Of a DNA stretch of 16,789 nucleotides, positions 1 through 4,998 are shown in pieces. The notes beneath the pieces were generated by a model, which ran no database searches, was not told the origin of the DNA, and saw only the letters and a program-made list of their open reading frames with translations. Source of the stretch: RGIG7300 sp045649645 (GTDB taxonomy: Bacteria; Bacillota; Clostridia; Oscillospirales; CAG-272); the NCBI GenBank assembly GCA_045649645.1, contig JAZRQH010000194.1:1-16789 (forward strand), written 5' to 3'. The translations under genes were made by a program, and so were the position numbers. Numbering within the stretch: the first letter of the stretch is position 1; each line of letters begins with the position of its first letter.

Positions 1-23
1 ATAGCATTTTGTTAAATGTCTGC

Positions 24-52
24 TTGACAAACCGATATAATAATGATATAAT
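24..52 (+). promoter_or_regulatory. Sigma-A promoter of tRNA-Thr
   Basis: A perfect -35 box TTGACA (24-29) and a perfect -10 box TATAAT (47-52) are separated by exactly 17 bp. The -10 box ends 10 bp before the first base of tRNA-Thr, as expected for a strong stable-RNA promoter with a very short 5' leader. Confidence 0.92.
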
Positions 53-62
53 CTATAGGCTT

Positions 63-138
63 GCTAGAGTGGCGCAGTCGGTAGCGCAATTGATTCGTAA
101 TCAATAGGTCGTGGGTTCGAATCCCATCTCTAGCTCCA
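63..138 (+). tRNA. tRNA-Thr (anticodon CGT)
   Basis: A 76-nt cloverleaf with encoded CCA. Acceptor stem GCTAGAG (63-69) pairs with CTCTAGC (128-134), the discriminator is U135 and CCA is 136-138. The anticodon arm is ATTGA / TTCGTAA / TCAAT, so the anticodon is CGT, which reads the Thr codon ACG. The T arm carries the GTTCGAAT core. It is transcribed from its own perfect promoter and ends in an immediately following hairpin terminator, so it is probably a single-gene unit. Confidence 0.96.
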
Positions 139-163
139 AAAAAGAGCCATTGGCTCTTTTTTC
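138..163 (+). terminator. Rho-independent terminator after tRNA-Thr
   Basis: An 11-bp stem, AAAAAAGAGCC (138-148) pairing with GGCTCTTTTTT (152-162), has a 3-nt ATT loop and includes the downstream T-run. It begins at the last base of the encoded CCA, so it would terminate right behind the tRNA. Confidence 0.88.
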
Positions 164-187
164 TTTGCAATAAATTGAAAATAGGTA

Positions 188-216
188 TTGACAACTGCGA
201 TTGTGTGTGTTATAAT
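188..216 (+). promoter_or_regulatory. Sigma-A promoter of tRNA-Arg (and probably tRNA-His)
   Basis: A second perfect TTGACA (188-193) - 17 bp - TATAAT (211-216) promoter. The leader between the likely start and tRNA-Arg contains a 6-bp hairpin, CCTGTC (225-230) with GGCAGG (235-240). No terminator separates tRNA-Arg from tRNA-His, and I find no convincing promoter between them, so both are probably made from this site. Confidence 0.92.
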
Positions 217-248
217 ACACCTTGCCTGTCGGACGGCAGGACGGCGAT

Positions 249-325
249 GTACCCTTAGCTCAGCCGGATAGAGCAACTGCCTTCTAAGCAGTAGGTCGAG
301 GGTTCGAATCCCCCAGGGTACGCCA
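249..325 (+). tRNA. tRNA-Arg (anticodon TCT)
   Basis: A 77-nt cloverleaf with encoded CCA. Acceptor stem GTACCCT (249-255) pairs with AGGGTAC (315-321), the discriminator is G322 and CCA is 323-325. The anticodon arm is ACTGC / CTTCTAA / GCAGT, giving anticodon TCT for Arg AGA. The D arm (TAGCTCAGCCGG...) and T arm (GGGTTCGAATCCC) are canonical. The 84-nt gap to tRNA-His holds no U-rich hairpin, which suggests a dicistronic tRNA transcript. Confidence 0.96.
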
Positions 326-409
326 TTGACAAACCGAATGGGGAGAGGGAACGGATATAGATTACCGAACCTTACTCCACATTCTTAATATAAATTACAT
401 AATACACAT

Positions 410-487
410 GGTGGGCGTAGCTCAGTTGGTTAGAGCGTCAGGTTGTGGCCCTGAAGGCCGTGGGTTCGACTCCCATCGCTCACCCCA
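410..487 (+). tRNA. tRNA-His (anticodon GTG)
   Basis: Acceptor stem GTGGGCG (411-417) pairs with CGCTCAC (477-483) with one G-T wobble; the discriminator is C484 and CCA is 485-487. The anticodon arm is TCAGG / TTGTGGC / CCTGA, so the anticodon is GTG. The His-specific extra base G-1 is encoded at 410 opposite C484, so the mature 5' end is placed at 410. The last 18 nt of this gene (470-487) plus the following terminator are duplicated exactly at 662-733, the pattern left when something inserts at a tRNA 3' end. Confidence 0.96.
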
Positions 488-541
488 CAAAAGAAAGCAG
501 GTATCGTAAGATACCTGTTTTTTCTTTTGTGATATGAAGGG
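470..541 (+). repeat. 72-bp direct repeat, copy 1 (tRNA-His 3' end plus terminator)
   Basis: Bases 470-541 are identical to 662-733 (offset 192). The repeat consists of the last 18 nt of tRNA-His, starting inside the T arm, plus 54 nt downstream including the whole terminator. This copy completes the functional tRNA. The arrangement resembles an att site pair at a tRNA 3' end, but the enclosed DNA is only 120 bp and encodes no recombinase. Confidence 0.93.
498..523 (+). terminator. Rho-independent terminator of tRNA-His
   Basis: An 8-bp stem, CAGGTATC (498-505) with GATACCTG (510-517), has a GTAA loop and is followed by six T (518-523). Flanking AAAAGAAA / TTTTCTTTT lengthens the helix. An identical copy lies at 690-715. 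Confidence 0.9.
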
Positions 542-661
542 AGTCGAACCCTGAGAGGGTGAGAAGCGTTAAGAAAACAGTCCGGTGGACTGTTTTTAGC
601 TTCGAAGTCCGAGCAGTTTGCTGCGAGGATGCAAGACGCAAGGCATAGCCGCAGCGGATGT
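542..661. other. 120-bp structured filler between the two repeats
   Basis: This segment has no plausible coding region. It begins with GGGAGTCGAACCC (539-551, the first three bases belonging to the repeat), the exact reverse complement of the tRNA-His T arm (462-474). It then holds a 10-bp hairpin, AAAACAGTCC (574-583) with GGACTGTTTT (587-596), followed by a G/C-rich stretch with several short stems. It may be a remnant or a non-autonomous repeat unit. My recollection that similar sequences sit behind tRNA genes in other Clostridia is unverified. Confidence 0.6.
574..597. terminator. Terminator-like hairpin inside the filler
   Basis: Perfect 10-bp inverted repeat with a 3-nt GGT loop. The stem ends in TTTT plus one further T on the plus strand and AAAA on the other side, so it could terminate in either direction. 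Two other terminators already bracket it, so its role is unclear. Confidence 0.6.
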
Positions 662-733
662 CTCCCATCGCTCACCCCACAAAAGAAAGCAGGTATCGTA
701 AGATACCTGTTTTTTCTTTTGTGATATGAAGGG
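662..733 (+). repeat. 72-bp direct repeat, copy 2 (orphan tRNA-His 3' end)
   Basis: Exact copy of 470-541. It carries the 18-nt tRNA-His 3' fragment (662-679) without any 5' portion, so it is not a tRNA gene, followed by the second terminator copy (690-715). If this is an integration scar, this is the displaced original 3' end. Confidence 0.93.
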
Positions 734-747
734 GATTTATATCGCGA

Positions 748-769
748 AAGGTGTCCTTTCGGACACCTT
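748..769 (-). terminator. Hairpin after the sialate O-acetylesterase gene
   Basis: A 9-bp stem, AAGGTGTCC (748-756) with GGACACCTT (761-769), starts 3 bp beyond the stop codon of the minus-strand gene. Read on the minus strand the loop is a GAAA (GNRA) tetraloop closed by C-G. The following U-tract is weak (TTTCGCG), so termination efficiency is uncertain. Confidence 0.7.
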
Positions 770-771
770 CA

Positions 772-2238
772 TTATTTTATATCTATAAACGCTATCGCGG
801 GTATTCCCTCTCCGTTACTGAGATTAACGTCATCGGTAAAGGAATTTTCTATATGGGCATTATAGCGTACACCTAAAATTTCGCTGTCTGCATTGATGAT
901 AACGTCATCGTCATCATAGACATTTATACGCTCGGCAGTAGACCAGCCGTCGGCGGTAAGTATCTCAAATCCCCGTATATCGCTCGAATCAACACTGGTC
1001 AATCCGCCCGCCTTATACTTAAAGCGCACCGTTGCCGTGCAGTCGTTATAAAACACCTCTGTCATCTGCGGAGCAAGAGAATATTCCGTCTCCCCTATTC
1101 CGTAATGAGCAGCAAGTATGGTTTTTGACAGACGCTTTGCCTGTCCCCACTTACAGTATGGATGAAGGCTGTTCCAGAAATTTCGGTCGAGCCAAAGGTC
1201 ACTGGATGCGGTGATATACACCTTATCAAGCATATTGGGGATACGCCCCATCTGCATACGTACATGGGAAAAATCAATAAACGCCCATACGTCCTCGTAA
1301 TCGGCAGGCTTATTATAGCAAGCGGGCAGCTCCACCATATAGACGGGAAAATCTATACCCCACTTCTTTCTGTAATTTTCTATAAGACCCTTGAATCTCT
1401 CGGCATAGGTGGAGGAATTGTCGGGATGGCAGTCGCTCTCGCCCTGATACCAGATAAGCCCCGCAATACCGTAACCCACAAAAGGCGCAATAAAATGATT
1501 GTATACAAATCTGGTAGGTGTTACCTCGCCACCGAGAAAGATACTCTCATATATATTGCCGTTCTGACGGTCAAGCTTGTTTTCATCTGCATAGTCATTG
1601 GGATAAAAGGAGCAGAGTCCCTGTCCGTCGGCATCTATCTCGATAAGACCTATAGGGATATCGTGAGTCATCTGATCTATCATAAAGGCGGTGTAATATC
1701 CGATAGCCGAAAAATCGTCTCCGCCCTCTGCGGGATACTGCCAGCCTCTTGCATAACGGATATCCTCGACTACCTCTACGCTTCCTCTCGCGGGATATAT
1801 ATCGTTATCATCTGCATCATGAATAGAGCATCTGTAAAGACGGATAAGGTCGTCCTCGCTTGGGAAAAACTCCTTGCCGCTATAACAGTCAGGGGCGTTT
1901 CTCCTGATATCCGCAACGCTGTAGCGGATATTGGACTGTCCCATACAGATAAAAACGTCGCCGATAAGCAGATCGTCAAAGGTCTCGTACTGTCCCTCAC
2001 CGTATATGCTCATAGACTGGGGAACGCTGCAGGCGCAGAACACCTCTTCAAATTCAGCGCACCATTTACCGTTTCTTACTTTACCGTAAGCCTTGAGCCC
2101 GCCAAACTCTATCTCTATATATCTGCCCTCTTCCTCCGGAGGGGCAAAGCCCCATACCTTTATATTCTGTCCTCTCTGCAGCACCATACCGTCAGAAAAG
2201 ATCTTAGCTACGCTAAAGCTTCTTGCTAATTCGAGCAT
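772..2238 (-). CDS. Sialate O-acetylesterase-like SGNH hydrolase, cytoplasmic
   Basis: A 488-residue protein of the sialate O-acetylesterase (SASA, SGNH hydrolase) family, whose members remove O-acetyl groups from sialic acids or other sugars. Visible landmarks are an N-terminal beta domain with FSDGMVLQR (14-22), the nucleophile block GDVFICMGQSN with Ser102, the WYQGESD block (263-269), and Asp347 and His359 in SSDLW...SLHP as likely catalytic partners. There is no signal peptide or membrane segment, so it should act inside the cell. The ATG at 2238 is preceded by GAGGTGA at good spacing and by a consensus promoter giving a leader of only about 11 nt. The protein is collinear over its whole length with the C-terminal domain of the giant secreted protein at 8844-16757 (shared GQSN, WYQGESD, VYM.E.PACYN and a similar C-terminus). 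The family call is firm; the true substrate is unknown, and no sialic acid catabolism genes are nearby. Confidence 0.87.
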   Translation of the reverse strand: MLELARSFSVAKIFSDGMVLQRGQNIKVWGFAPPEEEGRYIEIEFGGLKAYGKVRNGKWCAEFEEVFCACSVPQSMSIYGEGQYETFDDLLIGDVFICMGQSNIRYSVADIRRNAPDCYSGKEFFPSEDDLIRLYRCSIHDADDNDIYPARGSVEVVEDIRYARGWQYPAEGGDDFSAIGYYTAFMIDQMTHDIPIGLIEIDADGQGLCSFYPNDYADENKLDRQNGNIYESIFLGGEVTPTRFVYNHFIAPFVGYGIAGLIWYQGESDCHPDNSSTYAERFKGLIENYRKKWGIDFPVYMVELPACYNKPADYEDVWAFIDFSHVRMQMGRIPNMLDKVYITASSDLWLDRNFWNSLHPYCKWGQAKRLSKTILAAHYGIGETEYSLAPQMTEVFYNDCTATVRFKYKAGGLTSVDSSDIRGFEILTADGWSTAERINVYDDDDVIINADSEILGVRYNAHIENSFTDDVNLSNGEGIPAIAFIDIK

Positions 2239-2255
2239 TATATCACCTCATGTAA

Positions 2256-2284
2256 ATTGTAGCACTATCATCAAATAAAGTCAA
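2256..2284 (-). promoter_or_regulatory. Promoter of the O-acetylesterase gene
   Basis: On the minus strand, TTGACT (2284-2279) - 17 bp - TACAAT (2261-2256). The -10 box ends only 17 bp before the ATG, so the leader contains little more than the ribosome binding site. No room is left for a riboswitch or attenuator. Confidence 0.82.
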
Positions 2285-2286
2285 TA

Positions 2287-2312
2287 AAGCTTTTCGCCAA
2301 AGCGAAAAGCTT
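2287..2312. other. 11-bp hairpin between esterase promoter and hpf terminator
   Basis: AAGCTTTTCGC (2287-2297) pairs with GCGAAAAGCTT (2302-2312) around a CAAA loop. It lies just upstream of the esterase -35 box and downstream of the hpf terminator. It could be a back-up terminator for hpf, but the following tract on the minus strand (TATTGAC) is not U-rich. Confidence 0.55.
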
Positions 2313-2318
2313 CCTTTA

Positions 2319-2344
2319 ATTCCGAACTCCGCATTCCGAACTCC
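2319..2344. repeat. Short tandem repeat, ATTCCGAACTCC x2
   Basis: The 12-mer ATTCCGAACTCC occurs at 2319-2330 and 2333-2344, a 14-bp period with GC between the copies. It is intergenic, between the hpf terminator and the 2287-2312 hairpin. No function is evident. Confidence 0.7.
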
Positions 2345-2350
2345 AAATTT

Positions 2351-2378
2351 AATAAAACCGCCTTTCGGCGGTTTTATT
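2351..2378 (-). terminator. Rho-independent terminator of hpf
   Basis: A perfect 12-bp stem, AATAAAACCGCC (2351-2362) with GGCGGTTTTATT (2367-2378), carries a GAAA tetraloop when read on the minus strand and a T-rich 3' arm. It overlaps the hpf stop codon (2377-2379). Confidence 0.88.
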
Positions 2379-2901
2379 AATCGGGTACGATAAGTCCGTA
2401 TTTATCTGCGTGTCTTCTATATACTACGTTGACCGCATGGGTCTCGTCGTTTTCAAATACAAAGAACTCGTGTCCCAGAAGATTCATCTGTAGGATAGCC
2501 TCCTCAGGGGACATAGGCTTGAAGGCGAAGCTCTTAACTCTGATATCGAACTCTCCTTCTTCCTCGATGGGCTCTTCGTAGTCGATCTCTCTCACAAATG
2601 CACTTTCACGGAGTCTCTTTTCAAGTCTGGTCTTGTTCTTGCGGATCTGTCGCTCAATGGTGGACACCGCCTTGTCAAGAGCGTTCTGGAAAGTCTCCTC
2701 TTCGGTCTCCGCGCGGAAAAGGGTGCCGCCGGAGGTAATGGTTACTTCTAAGACCTTTCTGCCGTTCTTTCTCTCACGGAGGGTGATGTTGCAGTCAGCG
2801 TCATCATGGAAGAACTTGTCCAGCTTGCCTAACTTCTTAGCAAATAAGTCCTTCAGATCCTGAGTTACCTCTACCTGTCTTCCGAATGTGTTAATGTTCA
2901 T
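2377..2901 (-). CDS. hpf: Ribosome hibernation promoting factor, long form
   Basis: A 174-residue long-form HPF. In this family the N-terminal domain binds the 30S decoding region and the C-terminal domain dimerises to join two 70S ribosomes into inactive 100S particles during stationary phase or stress. The N-terminal RaiA/YfiA fold spans roughly residues 1-100 (VTQDLKDLFAKKLGKLDKFF, then a basic helix rich in Arg and Lys). An acidic linker (EEPIEEEGEF-like) leads to the C-terminal dimerisation domain, which starts at VKSFAFKPMSPEEAI and contains GHEFFVF and YRRHADKYGLI. Start choice: ATG at 2901 has AAAGGGG 8 nt upstream, whereas an in-frame TTG at 2907 lies almost against that same site, so the longer 176-residue version is unlikely. 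It is monocistronic, with its own promoter and terminator. Confidence 0.95.
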   Translation of the reverse strand: MNINTFGRQVEVTQDLKDLFAKKLGKLDKFFHDDADCNITLRERKNGRKVLEVTITSGGTLFRAETEEETFQNALDKAVSTIERQIRKNKTRLEKRLRESAFVREIDYEEPIEEEGEFDIRVKSFAFKPMSPEEAILQMNLLGHEFFVFENDETHAVNVVYRRHADKYGLIVPD

Positions 2902-2909
2902 TTTCAACG

Positions 2910-2916
2910 CCCCTTT
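2910..2916 (-). promoter_or_regulatory. Ribosome binding site that fixes the hpf start
   Basis: AAAGGGG on the minus strand, 8 nt before ATG 2901 but only 2 nt before the alternative TTG 2907. The spacing favours the ATG. Confidence 0.75.
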
Positions 2917-2930
2917 ATTGGTGGATTTGC

Positions 2931-2946
2931 AATCACTATTGTGATT
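2931..2946 (-). promoter_or_regulatory. Dyad at the 5' end of the hpf transcript
   Basis: AATCAC (2931-2936) and GTGATT (2941-2946) form a 6-bp inverted repeat with a 4-nt loop, just inside the predicted transcription start (about 2948). It could be a 5' stabilising hairpin or an operator. Nothing in the sequence distinguishes the two. Confidence 0.45.
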
Positions 2947-2954
2947 ACATCTTG

Positions 2955-2983
2955 ATTATAACATATCTTTAGGGCAATTTCAA
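2955..2983 (-). promoter_or_regulatory. Promoter of hpf
   Basis: Minus strand: TTGAAA (2983-2978) - 17 bp - TATAAT (2960-2955), a near-consensus sigma-A promoter. No obvious SigB- or SigH-type boxes are seen, so growth-phase control of hpf would need another mechanism. Confidence 0.85.
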
Positions 2984-3037
2984 TAGTTTTTTATCAAATT
3001 ATTGACTTTATTTATGCAATATTACAACAATACACGA

Positions 3038-3067
3038 CAAAAAATCACTCTTCCGAGGAAGAGTGAT
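3038..3067 (-). terminator. Rho-independent terminator of asd
   Basis: A 10-bp stem, ATCACTCTTC (3044-3053) with GAAGAGTGAT (3058-3067), is followed on the minus strand by six U (complement of 3038-3043). It starts 7 bp past the asd stop codon. Confidence 0.9.
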
Positions 3068-3074
3068 CTTATTT

Positions 3075-4151
3075 TTAGTTAAGGTAACCTTCAGCAAAGA
3101 GAAGCTCAGCAATGAGAACCGCGCCGCCTGCAGCTCCGCGCAGTGTGTTGTGAGAAAGACCGACGAACTTATAGTCGAACATTGTGTCCTCTCTAAGTCT
3201 GCCGCAGGTAACACCCATACCGCCGTAGATCTCGCGGTCGGTGTGAGCCTGAGGTCTGTTGTCCTCTTCGAAGTAGGTGATAAACTTCTCGGGAGCGTGG
3301 GGAAGCTTAAGTGTCTGGGGCTTACCCTCGTACTCTGCCCAAGCCTTGAGGATCTGTTCCTTTGTGGGCTTGTTCTCGAAGTCTACGAATACCGTAGCCG
3401 TATGGCCGTTGGTAACGGGAACACGGATACACTGACAGGTGATGAGAGGAGTGGTGGCGTCAACGATCTCGTTGCCCTCTACCTTACCCCAGATCTTGAG
3501 GGGCTCCTTCTCGCTCTTCTCTTCCTCACCGCCGATGTAGGGGATGATGTTGTCTATCATCTCGGGCCACTCGTTAAAGGTCTTGCCTGCGCCGGAGATA
3601 GCCTGATACGTGGAAACTACCACTCTTGTGGGCTTATATTCCTTAAGTGCGGAAAGCATGGGAACGTAGCTCTGGATGGAGCAGTTGGGCTTAACTGCGA
3701 TAAAGCCCTTCTTTGTGCCGAGTCTTTCCTTCTGCTTTTCGATAATAGCAAGGTGCTCGTCGTTGATCTCGGGCACTACCATGGGAACGTCGGGGGTGTG
3801 ACGGTGTGCGGAGTTGTTGGAAACAACGGGAACCTCTGCCTTGGCATAAGCCTCCTCAAGGGCCTTGATCTCGTCCTTCTTCATATCAACTGCGCAGAAG
3901 ATGAAGTCAACGTTTGCCGCAACCTCTTCTACCTTGGACGCATCCATAACTACCATGTCCTTTACGTATTCGGGCATGGGAATATCAAGCTTCCATCTCT
4001 CGCCTACAGCCTCGGTGTAGGTCTTGCCTGCACTGCGGGGGCTGGCTGCCAAAACTGTAACGTCAAAATAGGGGTGGTTATCAAGAAGAGTAATAAAGCG
4101 CTGACCTACCATACCTGTAGCGCCAACGATACCTGCTCTGATCTTTGTCAT
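3075..4151 (-). CDS. asd: Aspartate-semialdehyde dehydrogenase
   Basis: A 358-residue cytoplasmic enzyme that reduces aspartyl-4-phosphate to aspartate semialdehyde with NADPH. This is the branch point to lysine/diaminopimelate and to threonine, methionine and isoleucine. The Rossmann motif GIVGATGMVGQRF lies at residues 7-19. The catalytic Cys157 is in KPNCS, and the substrate-binding Arg243 and catalytic His250 are in RVPVTNGH. The block around residues 111-130 (SNNSAHRHTPDVPMVVPEIN) is typical of the archaeal/fungal-type ASADH branch rather than the E. coli type; this is from memory of the family. The start ATG at 4151 has AGGAGGA 7 nt upstream. It is monocistronic here, with no dap or hom genes adjacent, and is transcribed divergently from tcdA. 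Confidence 0.95.
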   Translation of the reverse strand: MTKIRAGIVGATGMVGQRFITLLDNHPYFDVTVLAASPRSAGKTYTEAVGERWKLDIPMPEYVKDMVVMDASKVEEVAANVDFIFCAVDMKKDEIKALEEAYAKAEVPVVSNNSAHRHTPDVPMVVPEINDEHLAIIEKQKERLGTKKGFIAVKPNCSIQSYVPMLSALKEYKPTRVVVSTYQAISGAGKTFNEWPEMIDNIIPYIGGEEEKSEKEPLKIWGKVEGNEIVDATTPLITCQCIRVPVTNGHTATVFVDFENKPTKEQILKAWAEYEGKPQTLKLPHAPEKFITYFEEDNRPQAHTDREIYGGMGVTCGRLREDTMFDYKFVGLSHNTLRGAAGGAVLIAELLFAEGYLN

Positions 4152-4192
4152 ATCTATGTCCTCCTGTATATTTGTTCATATAATAATGATTA

Positions 4193-4222
4193 ATTATACC
4201 AAAACCGTATACAATTTGTCAA
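4193..4222 (-). promoter_or_regulatory. Promoter of asd
   Basis: Minus strand: TTGACA (4222-4217) - 18 bp - TATAAT (4198-4193). Both hexamers are perfect; the spacer is 1 bp longer than ideal. One ATACAAT heptamer (4209-4215) sits in the spacer next to the -35 box. Confidence 0.82.
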
Positions 4223-4276
4223 TAATAAAATATATAAAATTGTATGCCTATTGCAAAATATTATTGTATATTGTAT
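4209..4276. promoter_or_regulatory. Heptamer cluster in the asd/tcdA divergent promoter region
   Basis: ATTGTAT occurs three times on the plus strand (4239-4245, 4263-4269, 4270-4276) and once inverted as ATACAAT (4209-4215). The first two in position form a 9-bp inverted repeat, ATACAATTT (4209-4217) and AAATTGTAT (4237-4245). The copies overlap spacers of both promoters, which would suit a shared operator. The region is very AT-rich, so chance is a real alternative. Confidence 0.4.
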
Positions 4277-4279
4277 AAT
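4251..4279 (+). promoter_or_regulatory. Promoter of the tcdA-mnmM operon
   Basis: TTGCAA (4251-4256) - 17 bp - TATAAT (4274-4279), 29 bp before the tcdA ATG. Two ATTGTAT copies lie between the two boxes. Confidence 0.78.
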
Positions 4280-4308
4280 AACATAAGTATTACAGAGGAA
4301 ATGAAATT

Positions 4309-4998
4309 ATGAAACACAATTGGTTAGAAAGAGAATATTCGCTTATCGGCGAGGAAGCGGTAGACAAGCTTACCGAGGCTTCGGTAATCGTATTTGGCTG
4401 TGGCGGAGTGGGAGGCTATGCTATAGAAGCTCTGGCACGGGCAGGTGTAGGTAAGCTTACGGTGGTTGACAACGATACCGTAAACGAGTCTAACATCAAC
4501 CGCCAGATAATCGCTACGCGAAGGACCGTAGGTCAGCTCAAGACCGAGGCTGTAAGAGAGCGCATAACCGACATCAATCCCGACTGCATAGTTGAGTGCG
4601 TTTCAGTCTTTGCCGATGAGGGCAATATAAAAGAAATAATAGACAAAGCTGAACCCGATTTTATCGTTGATGCAATAGACTCGGTAAGTTCAAAGCTCCT
4701 TATCGCAGAGTATGCAACCCAAAAAAACATCCCCATAATAGCATCTATGGGAACGGGCAATAAATTAGATCCCGAAAGACTAAAAATAGCCGATATTTCA
4801 AAAACACACACCTGCCCTCTGGCAAGGGTAATGCGCCGTGAGTTAGGTCTGAGAGGCATAAAGCATCTTACAGTTCTGTTCAGCGACGAACCGCCCGTAA
4901 AGGTGGGCTCAAGAACTCCCGCCTCGATCTCATTTGTTCCCTCTGCGGCAGGATTAATAATTGCAGGACACGTAATCAGAAAGGTAATAGAAAAATGA
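4309..4998 (+). CDS. tcdA: tRNA threonylcarbamoyladenosine dehydratase (TcdA/CsdL family)
   Basis: A 229-residue E1-like (ThiF/MoeB superfamily) enzyme. TcdA uses ATP to dehydrate t6A at position 37 of ANN-reading tRNAs to the cyclic form ct6A. The sequence shows the nucleotide-binding loop GCGGVGG (30-36), Asp54/Asp56 ending the second strand, NINRQI with the E1-type Arg65, the DAIDS motif (121-125), and CPLARVMRRELGLRGI from Cys169, which is characteristic of TcdA rather than ThiF or MoeB. It is shorter than E. coli TcdA (about 268) and lacks that protein's C-terminal hydrophobic segment. GAGG (4295-4298) lies 10 nt before the ATG, a slightly long spacing. The stop overlaps the next start (ATGA at 4995-4998), so translation is probably coupled with the methyltransferase gene. 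Confidence 0.9.
   Translation: MKHNWLEREYSLIGEEAVDKLTEASVIVFGCGGVGGYAIEALARAGVGKLTVVDNDTVNESNINRQIIATRRTVGQLKTEAVRERITDINPDCIVECVSVFADEGNIKEIIDKAEPDFIVDAIDSVSSKLLIAEYATQKNIPIIASMGTGNKLDPERLKIADISKTHTCPLARVMRRELGLRGIKHLTVLFSDEPPVKVGSRTPASISFVPSAAGLIIAGHVIRKVIEK

Noticed and set aside
12..194. Antisense open frame over tRNA-Thr (and a similar one over tRNA-His at 430-675).
   Set aside because: The translations contain the DGIRTHDL / DGSRTHGL strings that arise from reading a tRNA backwards. There is no ribosome binding site, and tRNA genes fully explain the sequence.
326..331. TTGACA just after tRNA-Arg as the -35 box of a tRNA-His promoter.
   Set aside because: No -10 box lies 16-18 bp downstream; the nearest TATA-like string is too far, so co-transcription from 188-216 is more likely.
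662..679. A second tRNA-His gene.
   Set aside because: Only the 18-nt 3' fragment is present; there is no D arm, anticodon arm or 5' acceptor strand.
1162..2229. A 355-codon open frame on the plus strand opposite the O-acetylesterase.
   Set aside because: The opposite strand encodes a complete conserved enzyme with promoter, ribosome binding site and terminator. This frame is its shadow and matches nothing I recognise.
3063..4193. A 376-codon plus-strand frame opposite asd.
   Set aside because: It is a shadow of asd and runs through the asd terminator and ribosome binding site; its product is low-complexity with no recognisable family.
4301..4312. A three-codon minicistron (ATG AAA TTA TGA) overlapping the tcdA start by ATGA, as if for coupled translation.
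   Set aside because: The only ribosome binding site lies 2 nt before its ATG, too close for use; the spacing suits the tcdA ATG better.
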